DNA of 64,000 bases from Palsa-513 sp050010595 (GTDB taxonomy: Bacteria; Actinomycetota; Thermoleophilia; Solirubrobacterales; Solirubrobacteraceae), in the NCBI GenBank assembly GCA_050010595.1, contig JBEKKS010000011.1:1-64000 (forward strand), in the 5' to 3' direction. A program made the translations under genes and the position numbers. The notes under the pieces were generated by a model. The model searched no databases and was not told the DNA's origin. It was given only the letters and a program-made list of their open reading frames with translations. Positions 49,310 through 57,603 of this stretch are shown piece after piece (positions within the stretch are counted from its first letter, which is position 1; each line of letters starts with the position of its first letter).

Positions 49310-50508
49310 CCGCGTGGGGAATCGGAGTCGGCCGTCAAGAATGGCGTGAGGATTGCCCGCCGCTCCGGTACGCGGGATGTGCGCTGCGCCCAGCAGACGC
49401 GCAGAGCCGCGTCGGCGCCGGCGGCGACTCGCAGCTGGCCGATCGCTTCACGCAGGCGCGCCCGGCGCCGTTCGGTGGCCCTGTCGAAGAGCGATGGCTG
49501 GTCGGCGAACGGCGGGCCGAAGCGCTCGACGCTCAGCTCGAGCTCATCCGCCGGCGCCGGCAGCTGCGCGAGCCGCGGTGCCAGCACGAGGCGCATCCGT
49601 GCCGGGTCGGCTAGCGCCTCGCGGAACGTTGCGCTCGAGCGCCAGCTGCCGCCGCCGGTCAGCCGTGCGCTGAGCGTCGCCGCGCGCAGCGCGCGTCCGC
49701 GCCGGTCGGGTCGCGCGAGCAACCTGTCGATCAGTACGCCGAGCGCGTGCTCGAGCGCCTGCCCGTCCGCGCTCTCGGGCAGCTCGAAGCGTTCGCACAA
49801 CGGCTCGATCGTGTGGCGTGGCCGGGGCGGATCATCCTCGCCGCCGGCGAGTCGATGAGCCTCGATGCCTGGCGCTCCGAAGCGGTCCGCGACGGCGGCG
49901 CGTGTCAGCAGCGCGAGCTCGCCGAGCGTCAGGAGTCCGAGCCGCTCGAGTGTCTCGACCAGCGGAGCGGTCGACTCACGCGTGCGCAGAAGCGCGACCG
50001 GCAACGGCGCCAGATACTCGCGTGCACTTGAACGCACCATGAGCGCACGGCGCGGGCGTGCGCGCTGCGCTGCGGCGAGCGCGCAGAAGCGGGTTGGCGC
50101 GGCGGCGAACCGGGCGGGACGGTCGATCGCTCGCCGCGCAGCTGCAAGCACCAGCTCGTCGCTGCCACCATGGATACCGCGCAGCCCGTCGATGGTGAAG
50201 AACGCCTGGCCCGGGCGCTCGGACTCGACCGCGGCGCCGATCGCTTCGAGCGCGCGCACGATCCCCTCCCAAGCTGTGGCGACGGTGAGCGGGTCGGCGC
50301 TGACGAGCTCGAGCTCGGGGCAGCGGGCGAGCGCTTCGCCGAGCGGCATTCCGGGGCGAATGCCGAACGCCTCGGCGGCGCCCGATGTCTGGCCGAGCGG
50401 GCCAGAGCCGGTTTCGGGGGCGATCGCGAGCGGGCGACCGGCCAAGCCTGCCGGGCCGCCGGCCGCCACATTCAGCTCAAAGCGGGCAATTAGGACACAT
50501 GCGACCAT
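49306..50508 (-). CDS. imuB: ImuB-like inactive Y-family polymerase
   Basis: A 400-residue Y-family homologue that serves as the hub linking DnaE2 to the beta clamp. The fold order is kept: A-A-E-A-F-G-I-R-P-G-M-P-L-G-E-A (45-60), F-F-T-I-D-G-L-R-G-I-H-G near 104-115, a helix-hairpin-helix region (L-G-L-L-T-L-G-E-L-A-L-L) near 210, and a little-finger domain. Catalytic acids are lost: no Asp in the first strand, and the S-I-D-E motif reads T-I-D107-G108. The end region with Q-P-S-L-F-D is a likely clamp-binding motif. ATG at 50508 lies just inside the SOS box. No imuA' gene is found in the window. Confidence 0.87.
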   Translation of the reverse strand: MVACVLIARFELNVAAGGPAGLAGRPLAIAPETGSGPLGQTSGAAEAFGIRPGMPLGEALARCPELELVSADPLTVATAWEGIVRALEAIGAAVESERPGQAFFTIDGLRGIHGGSDELVLAAARRAIDRPARFAAAPTRFCALAAAQRARPRRALMVRSSAREYLAPLPVALLRTRESTAPLVETLERLGLLTLGELALLTRAAVADRFGAPGIEAHRLAGGEDDPPRPRHTIEPLCERFELPESADGQALEHALGVLIDRLLARPDRRGRALRAATLSARLTGGGSWRSSATFREALADPARMRLVLAPRLAQLPAPADELELSVERFGPPFADQPSLFDRATERRRARLREAIGQLRVAAGADAALRVCWAQRTSRVPERRAILTPFLTADSDSPRG

Positions 50509-50509
50509 A

Positions 50510-50523
50510 CGAACGTATGTTCG
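50510..50523 (-). promoter_or_regulatory. LexA binding site (SOS box) of the imuB operon
   Basis: CGAACATACGTTCG (minus strand) is a perfect palindrome and fits the Gram-positive LexA consensus CGAACRNRYGTTCG at every position. It ends one base before the imuB ATG. A -10-like TAGCGT on the minus strand at 50535-50540 would start transcription just ahead of it, so bound LexA would block initiation or early elongation. Confidence 0.88.
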
Positions 50524-50611
50524 CAGGGTCGTGAACGCTACGCAAGCGAGCATTCAGTGCCCTGCGCAATGCTTCCGCTCCGCCGGGCAATAGTGGACAC
50601 TGAGCGGTCAC

Positions 50612-51694
50612 ATGTGGAACCAAGCCGCTGTCTACCGGCGCCGTCGGCGTACGTTTGCAGCGTCCGCCCTGGTCGTCCTCGTGTTGATAATCATCATCGC
50701 AACATCATCCGGCGGCGGGACCAAGCTCCCGCCGAGATCGTCCGTGACTACACACCCCGTGTCGCTACCGCAGAGTCCGGCCCCGCTCACCTACAACACC
50801 GTCTCGTCGCTGACCGAGCCGGTGCGTGCGAGCTCCGCTACCCGGCTGCCCGGCAGCGCGGCGTTCTCACTGCTCGGCGGCCTTGACAGTCAAGCCAACG
50901 GGACCTCCGGGATCGGGGAGATCACCTCCACCAGCACCAAGGTCGTCGGCTACCTGCCGGTGTCGCTGTTTGCGGCGGCCGCGGTCACGATCGGATCCGA
51001 CGAGTACATCTTCGGTGGGGCAACAGGAAGCTCGGCCAGCCCCACGCCCGAGCAGGGGATCCTCCAGTACGACGTGCTCTCGAGCAACGCAACGGTTACG
51101 GAGATCGCTCACCTGCCAAGCGCCAACTATGGCCTCGGCGCTGCGGTGATCGGCTCCACCGCGTATATCGTCGGCGGTGACAACGGCACCACGACGCTCG
51201 ACACGATCGTGTCCTGGCATCCCGGAGGGCAAGCGGCAGTCGCAGGGACGCTGCCGGTGGCGTTGCGCTACGCCGCCGTCGCCGCCGTGTCCGGGCGGAT
51301 CGTGATCGCCGGTGGCCTGCTCGCAAACAACGCCGCGAGCAGGCAGGTCTTCATCTTCGATCCGACGACGCACAAGGTGAGCACGCTGCGCGTACAGCTA
51401 CCAAAAGGCATCTACGCCGCCTCTGGCGCGAGCCTCGGCAAGCTGGCCTACGTGATCGGTGGCGCGTACCCGACCGGAGCCGCAACGAACCCGACCGCAA
51501 CAGCGGTCGACACGATCTACTCGGTCGACCCGATCTCCGGGAAACTCGCAACAGCCGGCTCGTTGACCGCCGGGACGCGCGCCGAAGCGGTCGCCGTGAA
51601 GGTTGGGGACGAGATTTACCTCGCCGGTGGGCTGACCGGCACCTCGACGACCGCCGCCGTCGGCACCCTGACAGCGACGACGAAGGCTGGGTGA
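50612..51694 (+). CDS. Membrane-anchored kelch-like beta-propeller protein
   Basis: A 360-residue surface protein. A basic N-terminus (R-R-R-R-R) precedes one membrane helix at about 15-31, a Ser/Pro linker, and five to six kelch-like blades of about 45-50 residues, each with an Y-I-F-G-G, Y-I-V-G-G, I-V-I-A-G-G or Y-V-I-G-G strand and an L-P hairpin. Such propellers bind proteins or sugars outside the cell. No catalytic residues are evident. The next gene begins 3 nt downstream and is also a membrane-anchored propeller, so they are probably partners. Confidence 0.8.
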   Translation: MWNQAAVYRRRRRTFAASALVVLVLIIIIATSSGGGTKLPPRSSVTTHPVSLPQSPAPLTYNTVSSLTEPVRASSATRLPGSAAFSLLGGLDSQANGTSGIGEITSTSTKVVGYLPVSLFAAAAVTIGSDEYIFGGATGSSASPTPEQGILQYDVLSSNATVTEIAHLPSANYGLGAAVIGSTAYIVGGDNGTTTLDTIVSWHPGGQAAVAGTLPVALRYAAVAAVSGRIVIAGGLLANNAASRQVFIFDPTTHKVSTLRVQLPKGIYAASGASLGKLAYVIGGAYPTGAATNPTATAVDTIYSVDPISGKLATAGSLTAGTRAEAVAVKVGDEIYLAGGLTGTSTTAAVGTLTATTKAG

Positions 51695-51697
51695 GAA

Positions 51698-53275
51698 GTG
51701 GCTGACGACGACGATGACAAGACCGGCGAGGGTCGCCAGCCGCCAGAGGACGATCTGCCGCCGACCGGCGCGCACGACATCCTGCCTGGAGCGGACGACG
51801 AGGACGACGGCGGCGTCATCCCTTCCTTCGAGGAGTACCGCCGCGCGCGCGAAGAGGGACGCCGCGGCGGCTGGTCGCCGTTCGGCGGAAGCGGCGCCGA
51901 GCCCGGAGCGGATCCGGATGCGGGCGACACGCTGCCCGTCCGCAGCAGCGAGGACGCGGAGGAGGAGGGCGGGGACACGCTCGACGGCGAGCAGGCGCTC
52001 GAGGGCGTGGAGCTACCTGATGACGAGGAGGGTGCCCGGCCGGGCACCGAGGAGAGCTTCGCCGAGCAGCTGGCCGAGCAGGCCGCCGACGTCTATCCGA
52101 CGGGGTATGAGCACACGGCCGAGGAGATCCAGGAGCGCCGCGCCGCCGCACACCGCCGTCACCGCCGCAACGGGCGGATCCGCCTGCTGATCCTCGTCGC
52201 CGTACTGGCGCTGATCGTGCTCTTCATCGTCGACGAGGTCGGCGGCGGCGGCAGTCCAGGCAAGTCGCCGCCCGCGCATACAACCGCCAATACGCCGACG
52301 TCGGCCGGCACCGGCAAGGGGCACCTTCTTGCGCGCAGCCAGCCGTCGGTGCTACCGGCAAACGTGCTGATCGCCGACTGGGGATCGCGCCAACTGCTCG
52401 TCGTATCGCCGGTTGGCCAGGTCGTCTGGAGCTACAGCGTGAACACCCTCTTCCAGAACGCGTTCAACCCGGATTACGCGTTCTTCAACGCGGCCGGCAA
52501 CTCGATCGCGGTCACAGAGGAGAGCCATTCGCTGATCGAGCGGCTGGACGTCGCAAGCAAGAGCGTGACCTACACCTACGGCCATTTCGGCAGGCCCGGC
52601 AGAGGCGTCAACTACGTGCACGACCCGTCAGCCGCGATCGCGCTGAGCAACGGTCAGATCATGGCCGCCGACATCCGCAACTGCCGCGTCCTGATCCTGA
52701 CTCCGCCCAGCCACAAGCACGTGAAGCACCTCGGTCATACCGGGCGCTGCGCGCACGTTCCGCCGAGCGAGCTCGACGATCCGGTGAGCGCGTTCCCGTT
52801 GAGCAACGGCGGCTTTGTCGTGACAGAGCTCAACGACGGCGGCTGGGCCGACCTGTTGAGCGCGCGCGGGGTGCTGACGAAGGCACTGCCTGTGCCCGGG
52901 TTCACGCGGCCGTCCGGGGTCAACGAGGATGGCAGCGGCGACCTGGTCGCTGTCAACCACGCCCACCCAGGGGCCGTCGAGATCTTCAGCAAGAGCGGCA
53001 AGGTGCTCTGGCGCTACAAGGTCAAGCGCGGCAAGGGCGAGCTCTTCGACCCGTCGATGGCGCTCGTGCTGCCCGACCGGAACGTCCTCGTCAGTGACGA
53101 TTACGACGACCGCGTGATCGTGATCGACCGTGCCAGCAAGAAGATCGTTTGGCAGTACGGGCACCTGCATCGACCCAGCGGTGCTCCCGGCTACCTCGAT
53201 CTACCCGTCGGGATCGACCTCGTGCACCCCGATTCGCTGCTCGATCGCTTCCCCGACGCGACGCCGCCCAGCTGA
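51698..53275 (+). CDS. Membrane-anchored NHL/PQQ-like propeller with acidic N-terminus
   Basis: A 525-residue type II membrane protein. Residues 1-140 are cytosolic, disordered and very acidic (D-D-D-D-D-K, repeated E-D-D-E-E), with a possible short motif I-P-S-F-E-E-Y-R-R-A-R-E-E-G. A basic stretch and a membrane helix lie at about 150-180. The outer part (about 215-515) is a beta-propeller with V-L-I-A-D-W-G-S-R-Q-L-L-V-V, I-M-A-A-D-I-R-N-C-R-V and V-L-V-S-D-D-Y-D-D-R-V-I-V-I blades. The start is GTG at 51698. Its last 75 nt overlap the end of the convergent MFS gene. Confidence 0.78.
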   Translation: MADDDDDKTGEGRQPPEDDLPPTGAHDILPGADDEDDGGVIPSFEEYRRAREEGRRGGWSPFGGSGAEPGADPDAGDTLPVRSSEDAEEEGGDTLDGEQALEGVELPDDEEGARPGTEESFAEQLAEQAADVYPTGYEHTAEEIQERRAAAHRRHRRNGRIRLLILVAVLALIVLFIVDEVGGGGSPGKSPPAHTTANTPTSAGTGKGHLLARSQPSVLPANVLIADWGSRQLLVVSPVGQVVWSYSVNTLFQNAFNPDYAFFNAAGNSIAVTEESHSLIERLDVASKSVTYTYGHFGRPGRGVNYVHDPSAAIALSNGQIMAADIRNCRVLILTPPSHKHVKHLGHTGRCAHVPPSELDDPVSAFPLSNGGFVVTELNDGGWADLLSARGVLTKALPVPGFTRPSGVNEDGSGDLVAVNHAHPGAVEIFSKSGKVLWRYKVKRGKGELFDPSMALVLPDRNVLVSDDYDDRVIVIDRASKKIVWQYGHLHRPSGAPGYLDLPVGIDLVHPDSLLDRFPDATPPS

Positions 53276-54796
53276 CGCCGGCGCGACGCGGCCGATCCCG
53301 AACGCTCCGACGAGGCCCCCGAGGACGAGCAACCCGGCGGCAACAGCGACGGCCACGTGAAACCCGGTGACCGAGGCCGCGTTCGCGGCGCGGTCGATTG
53401 CCTGTGCCTGCCTCGCCGGCACGCCACCGAGCGCTGGTCGCCCGAGCGAGAGATGCCTTGCCGCAAGGACCGCGGCTCGTGCGGCGCGGCCGAGTCGCAC
53501 GCCGTGCAGGTCGGCTGCAAGCGAGGCGGCAAAGCGCGCCGCCAGGACGCTGCCGACGGCGGCTGTGCCGAGCAGACCGGCGACGCGCGCCACCGCGTTG
53601 TTGACGGCCGAGGCGATCCCCGCTTCGGCGCTCGCCACGCCGTTCAGGACGGTCGCCGTCAGCGGGGCTACGGTCATCGCGAGGCCAACTCCGAACAGCG
53701 CGACAGCCGGGAGGATGTCGCTCAGGTAGCTCGGATGTGACCCGACGCGCAGCAGCAGGAACAGGCCGGCGGCGCCGATCAACGGGCCCGCCGCCATGAA
53801 GCGGCGCGGACCGAGGCGCCCGGCGAGCGCGCCGAACGGTCGCGAGGCGCCAAACACGATCACGGTCGCTGGCAGCGTCGCGAGGCCGCTCGACAGCGGT
53901 GAGTAGCCGGCCACCTGCTGCAAGAAGATGACGAGGAAGAAGATCAGCACCCCGAGGCCGGCGTAGACGGAGAACGTCTCCAGATTCGCGGCGCCGAAGT
54001 TCGGTCGCGCGAACAGCGCGAACGGCAGCATCGGATCGCGCGAGCGGCGCTCGATCACGACGAACACCCAAAGTGAGAGCACGCCAACGGCGAGCGGGAT
54101 TAGAACGGCGGGGCTCGTCCAGCCGAAGCGCGGCTGCTCGATCAGCGCGAACACAGTGCCGCCGAGGCCGGTGACGGCGGTGCCGGCACCAGCCAGGTCG
54201 ACGCGGCGCGACGCGCGAGCCTGCGCCTTCGGCACGGCCGTCCAGATCAAGGCCAGACAGGCGAGCACGAACGGGACGTTGATGAAGAAGAGCCAGCGCC
54301 ACGAACCGATCGCGAGCAGCGCGCCACCGGCGAGCGGCCCGATGACCGTTGCGACGGTTGTGAACGCGGTCCAGGTGCCGATTGCGCGGCCGCGCTCCGC
54401 CTCCGGGAAGGTAGCGACGATGAGCGCGAGCGAGGAGGGGACGAGCAGCGCCCCGGCGACGCCCTGGAGCGCGCGCAGCCCGACGAGCACGCCGATCGTC
54501 GGTGCGAGGCCGCACAGTACGGAGACGAAGCCGAAGCCGCCGACCCCGAGCGCGAAGACGCGACGCGTGCCGAAGACGTCCTCGAGCGAGCCGCCGACGA
54601 GGATCAGCGCGCCAAGTGTCAGGACGTAGGCGTTGACGACCCACTGCTCCGCGGCGAGGCCGCCCCCGAGGCTCCGCTGGATCGTCGGCAGCGCGATGTT
54701 GACGATCGTCGAGTCGAGCATGCCAACGCCCGAGCCGATGATCGCGGCCGCGAGTGCGAGCCGCTTGCGCTGCAGCGCCCCTCTCGTGCACGCCAC
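53201..54796 (-). CDS. MFS efflux transporter, DHA2 (EmrB/QacA) type
   Basis: A 531-residue drug/proton antiporter with about 14 helices. Typical motifs are L-D-S-T-I-V-N-I-A-L-P-T-I in helix 1 (motif D1), G-G-S-L-E-D-V-F-G-T-R-R as motif A after helix 2, and G-P-L-A-G-G-A-L-L as motif C. The GTG at 54796 was chosen because TAACAT lies 8 nt before it; a TTG at 54844 would put an operator-like palindrome into the coding part. The last residues run 75 nt into the convergent propeller gene. The substrate is unknown. Confidence 0.85.
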   Translation of the reverse strand: MACTRGALQRKRLALAAAIIGSGVGMLDSTIVNIALPTIQRSLGGGLAAEQWVVNAYVLTLGALILVGGSLEDVFGTRRVFALGVGGFGFVSVLCGLAPTIGVLVGLRALQGVAGALLVPSSLALIVATFPEAERGRAIGTWTAFTTVATVIGPLAGGALLAIGSWRWLFFINVPFVLACLALIWTAVPKAQARASRRVDLAGAGTAVTGLGGTVFALIEQPRFGWTSPAVLIPLAVGVLSLWVFVVIERRSRDPMLPFALFARPNFGAANLETFSVYAGLGVLIFFLVIFLQQVAGYSPLSSGLATLPATVIVFGASRPFGALAGRLGPRRFMAAGPLIGAAGLFLLLRVGSHPSYLSDILPAVALFGVGLAMTVAPLTATVLNGVASAEAGIASAVNNAVARVAGLLGTAAVGSVLAARFAASLAADLHGVRLGRAARAAVLAARHLSLGRPALGGVPARQAQAIDRAANAASVTGFHVAVAVAAGLLVLGGLVGAFGIGRVAPASAGRRRVGEAIEQRIGVHEVDPDG

Positions 54797-54804
54797 GACA
54801 AGCG

Positions 54805-54810
54805 ATGTTA
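54805..54810 (-). promoter_or_regulatory. -10 element of the MFS gene
   Basis: Minus-strand TAACAT, 8 bases before GTG at 54796. The palindrome at 54827-54842 covers its -35 region. Confidence 0.5.
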
Positions 54811-54826
54811 GCCTGCGCTGCGCAAG

Positions 54827-54842
54827 GTTAGCTTGAGCTAAC
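54827..54842. promoter_or_regulatory. Operator-like palindrome between divergent genes
   Basis: A perfect 16-bp palindrome-like site, GTTAGCT-TG-AGCTAAC, with a further GTTAGC half-site at 54807-54812, 20 bp away. It overlaps the expected -35 of the MFS promoter, a typical TetR/MarR-type operator position. No regulator gene is adjacent. Confidence 0.6.
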
Positions 54843-54900
54843 AATTCACCGGGGGGCGCCGTCGTTCAGGGCGCGTGATTCCACGCAATAAGGAGGGACT

Positions 54901-55635
54901 ATGGATGTGATCGGTGCTGGCCTGGCGCGGACCGCCACGACGACGACGCTGTTTGCGTTTGAGAAGCTCGGGTTCGGCCCGGTCCAACACATGCGCGACG
55001 TGCTCGGCGACCTCGAAGGGCAGCTTCCCAGGTGGGAGCGTGTTGTCGCCGGCAACCCGGACTGGGACGAGATCTTCGGTCACGCACGCGCGTGCTGCGA
55101 CGTTCCCGCGTCGCGCTTCTACAAGGAGCTTGCCGACTATTACCCGCAGGCGAAGGTCGTCCTCAGCGTGCGCGAGCCCGAAGGCTGGGTCAGGAGCATG
55201 CGCGAGACCGTCTGGGCGGTCTACTTCGGCGGCTCGTTGATGAACCACATCTGCCGCGCACGCCAGTACCTCGACCCGCTGTGGGACCGCTACATCAAGG
55301 TGATGGAGGAGATCCTCTGGAACGAAAACGGTGCCCTCCACGGTGACCACGAAAGCGACGAGGGACTTGCGGCGCTGTTTGAGGCTTGGACTGCGCAGGT
55401 CAAGCGGGACATCCCGGCGGAGCGCCTGCTGATCTGGAAGCCGCAGGACGGCTGGGAGCCGCTCTGCGCGTTCCTCGACGTCCCCGTGCCCGATGAGCCG
55501 CTGCCGAACGTCAACGATACGGCCGCGTTCGTCGACGGGATAACAAGCGGCGGCATCGCCGCGATCAACGAGGGCTGGGCGAAGCTGCCACGCGCCGCAG
55601 GCGGACTGCACGGCGCGCCGGCCGGTCAGAACTGA
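54901..55635 (+). CDS. Sulfotransferase-family protein
   Basis: A 244-residue soluble protein of the short sulfotransferase group. The N-terminal P-loop-like motif is V-I-G-A-G-L-A-R-T-A-T-T-T; the family usually has R-T-G-T, so Gly is Ala here. The 3'-phosphate-binding strand is K-V-V-L-S-V-R-E-P-E-G-W-V-R-S-M-R (residues about 84-100). PAPS-dependent sulfation of a small molecule or lipid is likely, with the acceptor unknown. The start ATG at 54901 has the strongest Shine-Dalgarno in the window (AGGAGG at 54891-54896). It is divergent from the MFS gene and may share its operator. Confidence 0.8.
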   Translation: MDVIGAGLARTATTTTLFAFEKLGFGPVQHMRDVLGDLEGQLPRWERVVAGNPDWDEIFGHARACCDVPASRFYKELADYYPQAKVVLSVREPEGWVRSMRETVWAVYFGGSLMNHICRARQYLDPLWDRYIKVMEEILWNENGALHGDHESDEGLAALFEAWTAQVKRDIPAERLLIWKPQDGWEPLCAFLDVPVPDEPLPNVNDTAAFVDGITSGGIAAINEGWAKLPRAAGGLHGAPAGQN

Positions 55636-55652
55636 TCGCGGGAGCACGCCTA

Positions 55653-55681
55653 CCGGCCCGGGAAAGGCACTCCCGGGCCGG
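55653..55681. terminator. Strong hairpin between convergent genes
   Basis: An 11-bp perfect stem (CCGGCCCGGGA/TCCCGGGCCGG) with a 7-nt loop, filling the gap between the sulfotransferase gene and the stop of the opposite gene. No T tract follows on either strand, so it is at best a bidirectional, non-classical terminator. Confidence 0.6.
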
Positions 55682-56356
55682 CTACTGGCTGCCGGGAACG
55701 CGTGTCAGCGCATCGGCGAGGATCGTCGCGCAGCGCGCACGCTCGTCTGCCGGCAGCGTGCAGGTCGCGAGGAACGCGTAGCCATCAAGGTCCTTGCTTG
55801 CAGGAACGAACGCAGCGACGCCGTGCGCCGCGTCGCTGCCGCCCGAGGGCGTGCCGTTGCCACGCACACGAGGAGGATCAGTGAAATAGACCGCGCCGGC
55901 ACCGGCGGCGCTGCGCGTCTCGCGCCGCGGACTGCGGCGCGGGCATGACACGCCCGCCGGAAGCTGGCGCTGCGCGCCGGCAAACAGCGAGCAGGCAAGG
56001 CTCGCCGAGGTTCCGGTCGTGTCGGCGAAGAACGCCGTCAGGGCCGGCTGGGTCGGACTGCTCGTCGCGCCCGCGGCGACCGTGATGCTCGCGGAGCCAT
56101 CGGCGCCGGTGATCGCATGGCAGTGCCAGCCGTGTGGCGCAAGCACCAGCAGCGCGCCGCTCGAATAGGCGTCAAGACCTCTGAGGGCCCGCGCGCTCGC
56201 GCTGGCTGAGACCGTCCTCGGCAACGGCACTGGTGGCGCCTTGATGCCTGACAGCGTCGGGCAGCGCACGACGGGCACGTTCGTCGCCGTCGCTGAGCCC
56301 GTGGTGCCCGCGAGCGCCAACAGCAGGGCCGTCGCGAAGCGCGCAAATCCGGGCAT
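55682..56356 (-). CDS. Secreted hypothetical protein
   Basis: A 224-residue exported protein. Residues 1-23 are a signal peptide (R-F-A-T-A-L-L-L-A-L-A-G) with likely cleavage after about A-T-A. The mature part has six Cys (V-R-C-P, C-H-A, A-C-S-L-F-A-G, V-S-C-P-R-R, T-C-T-L, R-C-A) suited to disulfides, and G-W-H-C-H-A near the middle. It is not assigned to a family. ATG at 56356 lies 7 nt after a minus-strand TACGCT, fixing the start. It is divergent from the protease gene with only 36 nt between starts. Confidence 0.7.
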   Translation of the reverse strand: MPGFARFATALLLALAGTTGSATATNVPVVRCPTLSGIKAPPVPLPRTVSASASARALRGLDAYSSGALLVLAPHGWHCHAITGADGSASITVAAGATSSPTQPALTAFFADTTGTSASLACSLFAGAQRQLPAGVSCPRRSPRRETRSAAGAGAVYFTDPPRVRGNGTPSGGSDAAHGVAAFVPASKDLDGYAFLATCTLPADERARCATILADALTRVPGSQ

Positions 56357-56363
56357 CGATGCG

Positions 56364-56369
56364 AGCGTA
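56364..56369 (-). promoter_or_regulatory. -10 element of the secreted protein gene
   Basis: Minus-strand TACGCT, 7 bases before ATG at 56356. Confidence 0.5.
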
Positions 56370-56380
56370 CCGCGACCCGC

Positions 56381-56386
56381 AACAAT
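56381..56386 (+). promoter_or_regulatory. Possible -10 element of the protease gene
   Basis: AACAAT, 6 bases before GTG at 56393. It lies back to back with the divergent -10, 11 bases apart. Confidence 0.35.
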
Positions 56387-56392
56387 TCCCTG

Positions 56393-57487
56393 GTGAGCGC
56401 GCAAGAGCCAGCACCGACGCCGCCCGGCAGCGAGACGCGCAGCGTCGCGGTACTGATGGTCAGCACATTCATCGCAGCTGTCGCGTTCGTAGCTGCGGCC
56501 TTTGCGATCGGCGGCGTCGTGGCGCCCCAGAATGCGGGGACGATCGCCGCCGTCAAAGGCGCGCTTGTGGCGCGCGTGGACCCCGAGATCGTGGACATCG
56601 ACACGGTCCTCGCCGGCGGCAGCGGGCTCGCGGCAGGCACGGGAATGGTCCTGACCCCGGGCGGCGAGATCCTCACGAACAACCACGTGATCCAGGAGGC
56701 CTCGAGTATTCGCGCCACCGACATCGGCAATGGGCAGACCTACACCGCCCACGTGATCGGCTACGACGAAGCGCGCGATGTCGCTGTGCTGGCCCTCGAC
56801 GGGGCGAGCGGCCTCGCGCACGTCACGCTCGGCGACTCGAGCACCGTCGGCAACGGCACGCGCGTCGTGACGATCGGCAACGCCGGCGGGCTCGGCGGTA
56901 CACCCGCGGCGCGCAGCGCGACCGTTGTCGCACGCGACCAGGCGATCCAGGTCTCGAACGACCTCGACACCACCACCGAGCACCTCACGCAGTTGCTCGC
57001 GATCCACGGCGACCTGCAGCCCGGCGATTCCGGCGGCCCACTCGTTGATCGCTCGGGCCAGGTCGTCGGGATGGACACCGCGGCTTCGCAGAGCTACCGG
57101 TTCTCGGCGGCAGCCGGCGGCCTCGGGTTCGCGATCGAGATCAACCCTGTCAAGCAGATCGCCGCGCAGATCCTCGCCGGCCACGGGTCGAGCACGATCC
57201 ACATCGGAGCGACTGCGTTCATCGGCGTGACCATCCAGAGCCCGTACAGCGGGCCACCCGGAGCGCCGATCCATGGGACCCTTCAGGGCACGCCGGCAGC
57301 GAACGCGGGACTCGCGGGAGGCGACCTGATCACCGCGCTCGGCGGGAAGGCGATCAACTCCGCGCAGGCGCTCACCTTCGCCCTCGTGGCCTATCACCCG
57401 GGAGACCGCGTGAGGCTCGACTGGCTCACCGCGCAAGGCGCACACGCAAGCGCGACGATCAAGCTCGCCAGCGGGCCATCGGCCTAG
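56393..57487 (+). CDS. HtrA/DegP-like serine protease with PDZ domain
   Basis: A 364-residue membrane-anchored S1C protease. One helix (about 18-42) anchors it outside the membrane. The catalytic triad is H98 in L-T-N-N-H-V-I, D129 in A-R-D-V-A-V-L and S213 in G-D-S-G-G-P-L. A PDZ domain follows (about 272-360), with F-I-G-V-T-I-Q, G-T-P-A-A-N-A-G-L-A-G-G-D-L-I and A-L-G-G-K. Such proteases cleave misfolded or regulatory envelope proteins. The GTG at 56393 follows AACAAT. Confidence 0.92.
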   Translation: MSAQEPAPTPPGSETRSVAVLMVSTFIAAVAFVAAAFAIGGVVAPQNAGTIAAVKGALVARVDPEIVDIDTVLAGGSGLAAGTGMVLTPGGEILTNNHVIQEASSIRATDIGNGQTYTAHVIGYDEARDVAVLALDGASGLAHVTLGDSSTVGNGTRVVTIGNAGGLGGTPAARSATVVARDQAIQVSNDLDTTTEHLTQLLAIHGDLQPGDSGGPLVDRSGQVVGMDTAASQSYRFSAAAGGLGFAIEINPVKQIAAQILAGHGSSTIHIGATAFIGVTIQSPYSGPPGAPIHGTLQGTPAANAGLAGGDLITALGGKAINSAQALTFALVAYHPGDRVRLDWLTAQGAHASATIKLASGPSA

Positions 57488-57589
57488 GCAGTCACCGCTC
57501 ACGCCGTGAAGTGCGCGCTCAGTCCGACCGACCACACCACCGAAAATGGGTTGCGGGCAAACACGGATGTCCGGCCGGGCGCGGGGGCC

Positions 57590-57595
57590 CATCAT
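57590..57595 (+). promoter_or_regulatory. Possible -10 element of the HD hydrolase gene
   Basis: CATCAT with 8 bases to ATG at 57604; supports this start over the TTG/GTG-like starts upstream. Confidence 0.3.
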
Positions 57596-57603
57596 CGGAA
57601 GCG

